From contig JAJDXO010000037.1 of NCBI GenBank assembly GCA_022823235.1, positions 1-62,643 on the forward strand: 62,643 nt of DNA, given 5' to 3'. The notes beneath the pieces were generated by a model that was given only the letters and a program-made list of their open reading frames with translations, searched no databases and had not been told where the DNA came from. How positions within the stretch are numbered: the first letter of the stretch is position 1; each line of letters opens with the position of its first letter. Origin of the DNA: Rhodospirillales bacterium (GTDB lineage Bacteria; Pseudomonadota; Alphaproteobacteria; Rhodospirillales; UBA2165). Positions 60,404 through 62,643 of this stretch are shown piece after piece. The position numbers and the translations under genes were made by a program.

Positions 60404-61604
60404 GAAGCTTCTTCCGGACGACATTGATTTCGACGGCCCCTTCCCCCGGCTAAGCCGGCGCCTCCGTCTCGGGATTGTCGGCGGGGGCCGCATCTCCGTA
60501 ACTCAGGCCTCGGCGGCCCGTTTGAGTGACCGGTGGGAGATCGTTGCAGGGGCTCTTTCATCCGATCCCGACACCGCGAAACGGCGGGGCGCGGACAGGT
60601 ATCTGCCGGAAGACAGATGCTATGCGTCCTTCGATCGGATGGCGGCGGAGGAATCGCAGCGGCCGGACGGCGTCGACGCGGTCATGATCACAACGCCAAA
60701 TCACGTGCATTTCGAGGCGGCGCGGACGTTCATCGATGCCGGCATCGATGTCCTCTGCGACAAACCTCTCACCAACGAAGCAGCGGAGGCCGAGGAACTG
60801 GTCCGGCTGACCGGGGACTCGGGCCGAGTGTTCGCCGTCGGGTACGTGTTCTCCGCATTTCCGATGGTGCGGCAGGCCCGCCGGATGGTGAGGAGCGGCG
60901 CCATCGGCAGAGTGATCCAGATACACGCGGAGTTCATGCAGGATTGGCTGATGACGGAAGGTGTGGCCGAGGCGGACCACGTGAAATGGCGCTTGGATCC
61001 GGCCAGGTCCGGCGCCACCAGCTGCACGGGCGATATAGGGACGCACGCCCTTCATACCGCGACGTTCATTTCCGGATTGGAGCTGACCGGCCTCCGGGCG
61101 GAGATGCATGTGCTGGGCGGCGACGCGGAGTTGGAGGATACGGTCATGATGATGACCCGGTTCACCGGCGGTGTTCCCGGCACCCTTGTGGCGACGCGCT
61201 ACGCGGCGGGCAATAGGGGCGGACTTCGCGTTCGGATCTTCGGGGACGAAGGCGGGCTCGAGTGGGACATGGAGCACCCCGAGCAGCTCCGGTTTACCCG
61301 GTATGGGGACCCGGACCAGGTGCTAAGCCGCGGGCAGGGGGCCGGCATTCATCCCTCCGCGGAGAGGTTGACCCGTCTTGCCCGCGGATTCACGGAGGGC
61401 GTCATCGAGGCATGGGCAAACCTCTACACGGAGTTTGCACTCGCCGTTGCCGCCGGGAAGGACGGGATCGTGCCGCCCGCCGGATGGCTCTGCTACCCGA
61501 AGGTCGAGGATGGCGCCCGCGGCGTTCGATTCGTCGAGGCCGCGGTGACGTCGCATCGGGCCGGCGGAGAGTGGGTAAGTTGTGGATCGGGAGAGGACTC
61601 ATGA
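60396..61604 (+). CDS. Gfo/Idh/MocA family oxidoreductase
   Basis: A 402-residue dehydrogenase. LRLGIVGGGRISVTQASAARL is the cofactor motif after a 25-residue tail, MITTPNHVHFEAARTFIDAGIDVLCDKPLT the catalytic-lysine region (DKP), and the C-terminal SCTGDIGTHALHTATFISG the substrate region. It is overlapped by the cupin-like gene at its start and by the 3-dehydroshikimate dehydratase gene at its end (ATGA), so all three are translated together. Confidence 0.88.
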   Translation: MSEKLLPDDIDFDGPFPRLSRRLRLGIVGGGRISVTQASAARLSDRWEIVAGALSSDPDTAKRRGADRYLPEDRCYASFDRMAAEESQRPDGVDAVMITTPNHVHFEAARTFIDAGIDVLCDKPLTNEAAEAEELVRLTGDSGRVFAVGYVFSAFPMVRQARRMVRSGAIGRVIQIHAEFMQDWLMTEGVAEADHVKWRLDPARSGATSCTGDIGTHALHTATFISGLELTGLRAEMHVLGGDAELEDTVMMMTRFTGGVPGTLVATRYAAGNRGGLRVRIFGDEGGLEWDMEHPEQLRFTRYGDPDQVLSRGQGAGIHPSAERLTRLARGFTEGVIEAWANLYTEFALAVAAGKDGIVPPAGWLCYPKVEDGARGVRFVEAAVTSHRAGGEWVSCGSGEDS

Positions 61605-62643
61605 AGACATCCATCGCGACCGTTTCCATCGCCGGGGAATTGCCGGAGAAACTGGCGGCGATTTCCGCGGCCGGGTTCGATGGCATCGAAATTTTCGAAC
61701 AGGACTTCATCGCCTACGATGGAAGTCCCCGTGAGGTCGGAAATATGATCCGGGACCACGGTCTGGAAATTACGTTGTTCCAGCCCTTCCGGGATTTCGA
61801 GGGGCTTCCGGAACCGTATCGGCAGCGCGCTTTTGATCGTGCCGAGCACAAGTTCGATCTCATGGAGGAATTGGGCACGGACTTGATTCTCATATGTTCG
61901 TCGGTGCATCCGGAGGCGTTGGGCGGCATCGACCGCATGGCGGCGGATTTTTCCGCGCTGGGGGATTTGGCCGCCAAGCGGGGCCTCCGTGTCGGCTACG
62001 AGGCCTTGGCGTGGGGCAAGCACATATTCGACCACCGTGACGCCTGGGAGGTCGTGCGAGCCGCCGACCACCCCAACGTCGGCCTCATACTGGATAGCTT
62101 CCATACCCTGGCGCGGGATATCGATCCGGATTCCATTCGCCGCATTCCGGCCGAGAAGATCTTCTTCGTGCAGCTGGCCGATGCGCCAAGAATTGAGATG
62201 GACCTCCTCTACTGGTCCCGCCATTTCAGGAACATGCCGGGTGAAGGGGACCTCGATGTGACCCGTTTCATGCGGGCCGTATCCGCCACGGGTTACGATG
62301 GGCCCGTATCGCTGGAAATATTCAACGACCAGTTTCGCGGCGGCAGTCCCCGGACAATCGCCGTCGACGGGAAGCGCTCGCTTCTCTTCCTGATGGACCA
62401 AATCAAAAACGCCGAACCGGGGTTCAAGATCGACGTCCCGGACATGCCGCCGCGGATCAGCGTGGACGGCGTGGAATATGTGGAGTTTACGGCCGATCAA
62501 AAACAGGCCGAGACACTTGGCTCGCTGCTGAAGGAGGTCGGGTTTGCCAAAGTCGGTGTCCACAAGAACAAGTCGGTCACCCTTTGGCGGCAGGGAGATA
62601 TCAACATTGTGCTCAACTCCGAGCCGGTCGGGTTCGCACATTC
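61601..62643 (+). CDS. quiC: 3-dehydroshikimate dehydratase (QuiC-type fusion), cut by window edge
   Basis: 347 residues are seen before the window ends. Residues 1-280 form an AP-endonuclease-like TIM barrel; E134 (YEALAWG), D165 (LDSFHTL, with H168), Q191 (FVQLADA) and E239 (LEIFND) are the expected metal ligands of dehydroshikimate dehydratases. From about residue 298 a hydroxyphenylpyruvate-dioxygenase-like VOC domain begins (DGVEYVEFTAD), as in the QuiC1 fusion proteins. The enzyme turns 3-dehydroshikimate into protocatechuate. The gene starts in an ATGA overlap with the preceding gene. Sugar-phosphate isomerase relatives are an alternative, but the C-terminal fusion favours QuiC. Confidence 0.87.
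   Translation, partial: MKTSIATVSIAGELPEKLAAISAAGFDGIEIFEQDFIAYDGSPREVGNMIRDHGLEITLFQPFRDFEGLPEPYRQRAFDRAEHKFDLMEELGTDLILICSSVHPEALGGIDRMAADFSALGDLAAKRGLRVGYEALAWGKHIFDHRDAWEVVRAADHPNVGLILDSFHTLARDIDPDSIRRIPAEKIFFVQLADAPRIEMDLLYWSRHFRNMPGEGDLDVTRFMRAVSATGYDGPVSLEIFNDQFRGGSPRTIAVDGKRSLLFLMDQIKNAEPGFKIDVPDMPPRISVDGVEYVEFTADQKQAETLGSLLKEVGFAKVGVHKNKSVTLWRQGDINIVLNSEPVGFAH

Overview
The window reads as high-GC DNA from an alphaproteobacterium. The support is the type of ssb/DUF2493 plasmid-like genes, the abundance of TRAP and tripartite tricarboxylate transporters (TTT), a Cox-type molybdenum hydroxylase set, and an ATGCCCGG/ATGGCCGGG palindromic repeat of the kind common in alphaproteobacterial genomes. 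A Rhodospirillales-like host is my guess; no rRNA or complete tRNA is present to test it.

Positions 1-8100 look like the end of a plasmid or integrative element. They hold the 3' end of ssb, an unknown gene made of two similar halves, a DUF2493 (SLOG-type) gene, a cluster of GTATGCTC/GAGCATAC palindromes, a ribbon-helix-helix (mobilisation-type) gene plus a second copy killed by an in-frame TAA, an internally deleted drmB remnant of a DISARM phage-defence system, a regulator with two similar N-terminal segments and a C-terminal helix-turn-helix, and an intact type IV toxin-antitoxin pair (AbiEi/AbiEii) behind an inverted repeat.

Positions 8400-37800 form a catabolic island. It carries four short-chain dehydrogenases, two MDR dehydrogenases, a beta-keto acid cleavage enzyme (BKACE), an enolase-superfamily enzyme, a NIPSNAP protein, three uptake systems (TctABC, a TRAP pair with a fused DctQM, and a Dpp-type ABC system), both subunits of aconitase X, 2-oxoacid dehydrogenase E1 alpha and beta with a free-standing lipoyl domain, a sulfatase and two VOC proteins. 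An HxlR-type regulator gene lies inside the island, and five copies of a 20-bp palindrome near TACTTACAAAAATGTAAGTA sit in front of the main transcription units. Two of these sites lie in a 111-bp, about 96% identical inverted duplication (15662-15772 and 33956-34066) that also carries the start of a conserved small peptide. A GntR/UTRA regulator with its own paired sites overlays the right end. The substrate is unknown; organic acids or a sulfated cyclic compound are possible.

Positions 37900-39150 are a junction of debris: a truncated dehydrogenase, a fragment of an Ig-like surface protein, and a degenerate 3' end resembling initiator tRNA-Met. Positions 39150-48340 hold a second TctABC system with an unusual M20 hydrolase, a Tat-exported flavin amine oxidase, an alpha/beta hydrolase, a carboxymuconolactone decarboxylase-family protein and a luciferase-like monooxygenase. 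A lone hicB and a palindromic repeat follow, then a three-subunit molybdenum hydroxylase (49335-53031).

Positions 53240-62643 (open at the right edge) are a GntR-controlled operon with type II dehydroquinate dehydratase, three Gfo/Idh/MocA oxidoreductases, a three-part TRAP transporter, a cupin-like protein and a 3-dehydroshikimate dehydratase. This suggests uptake of a quinate- or shikimate-like cyclitol acid and conversion to protocatechuate, with Gfo/Idh/MocA enzymes in place of a recognisable quinate dehydrogenase.
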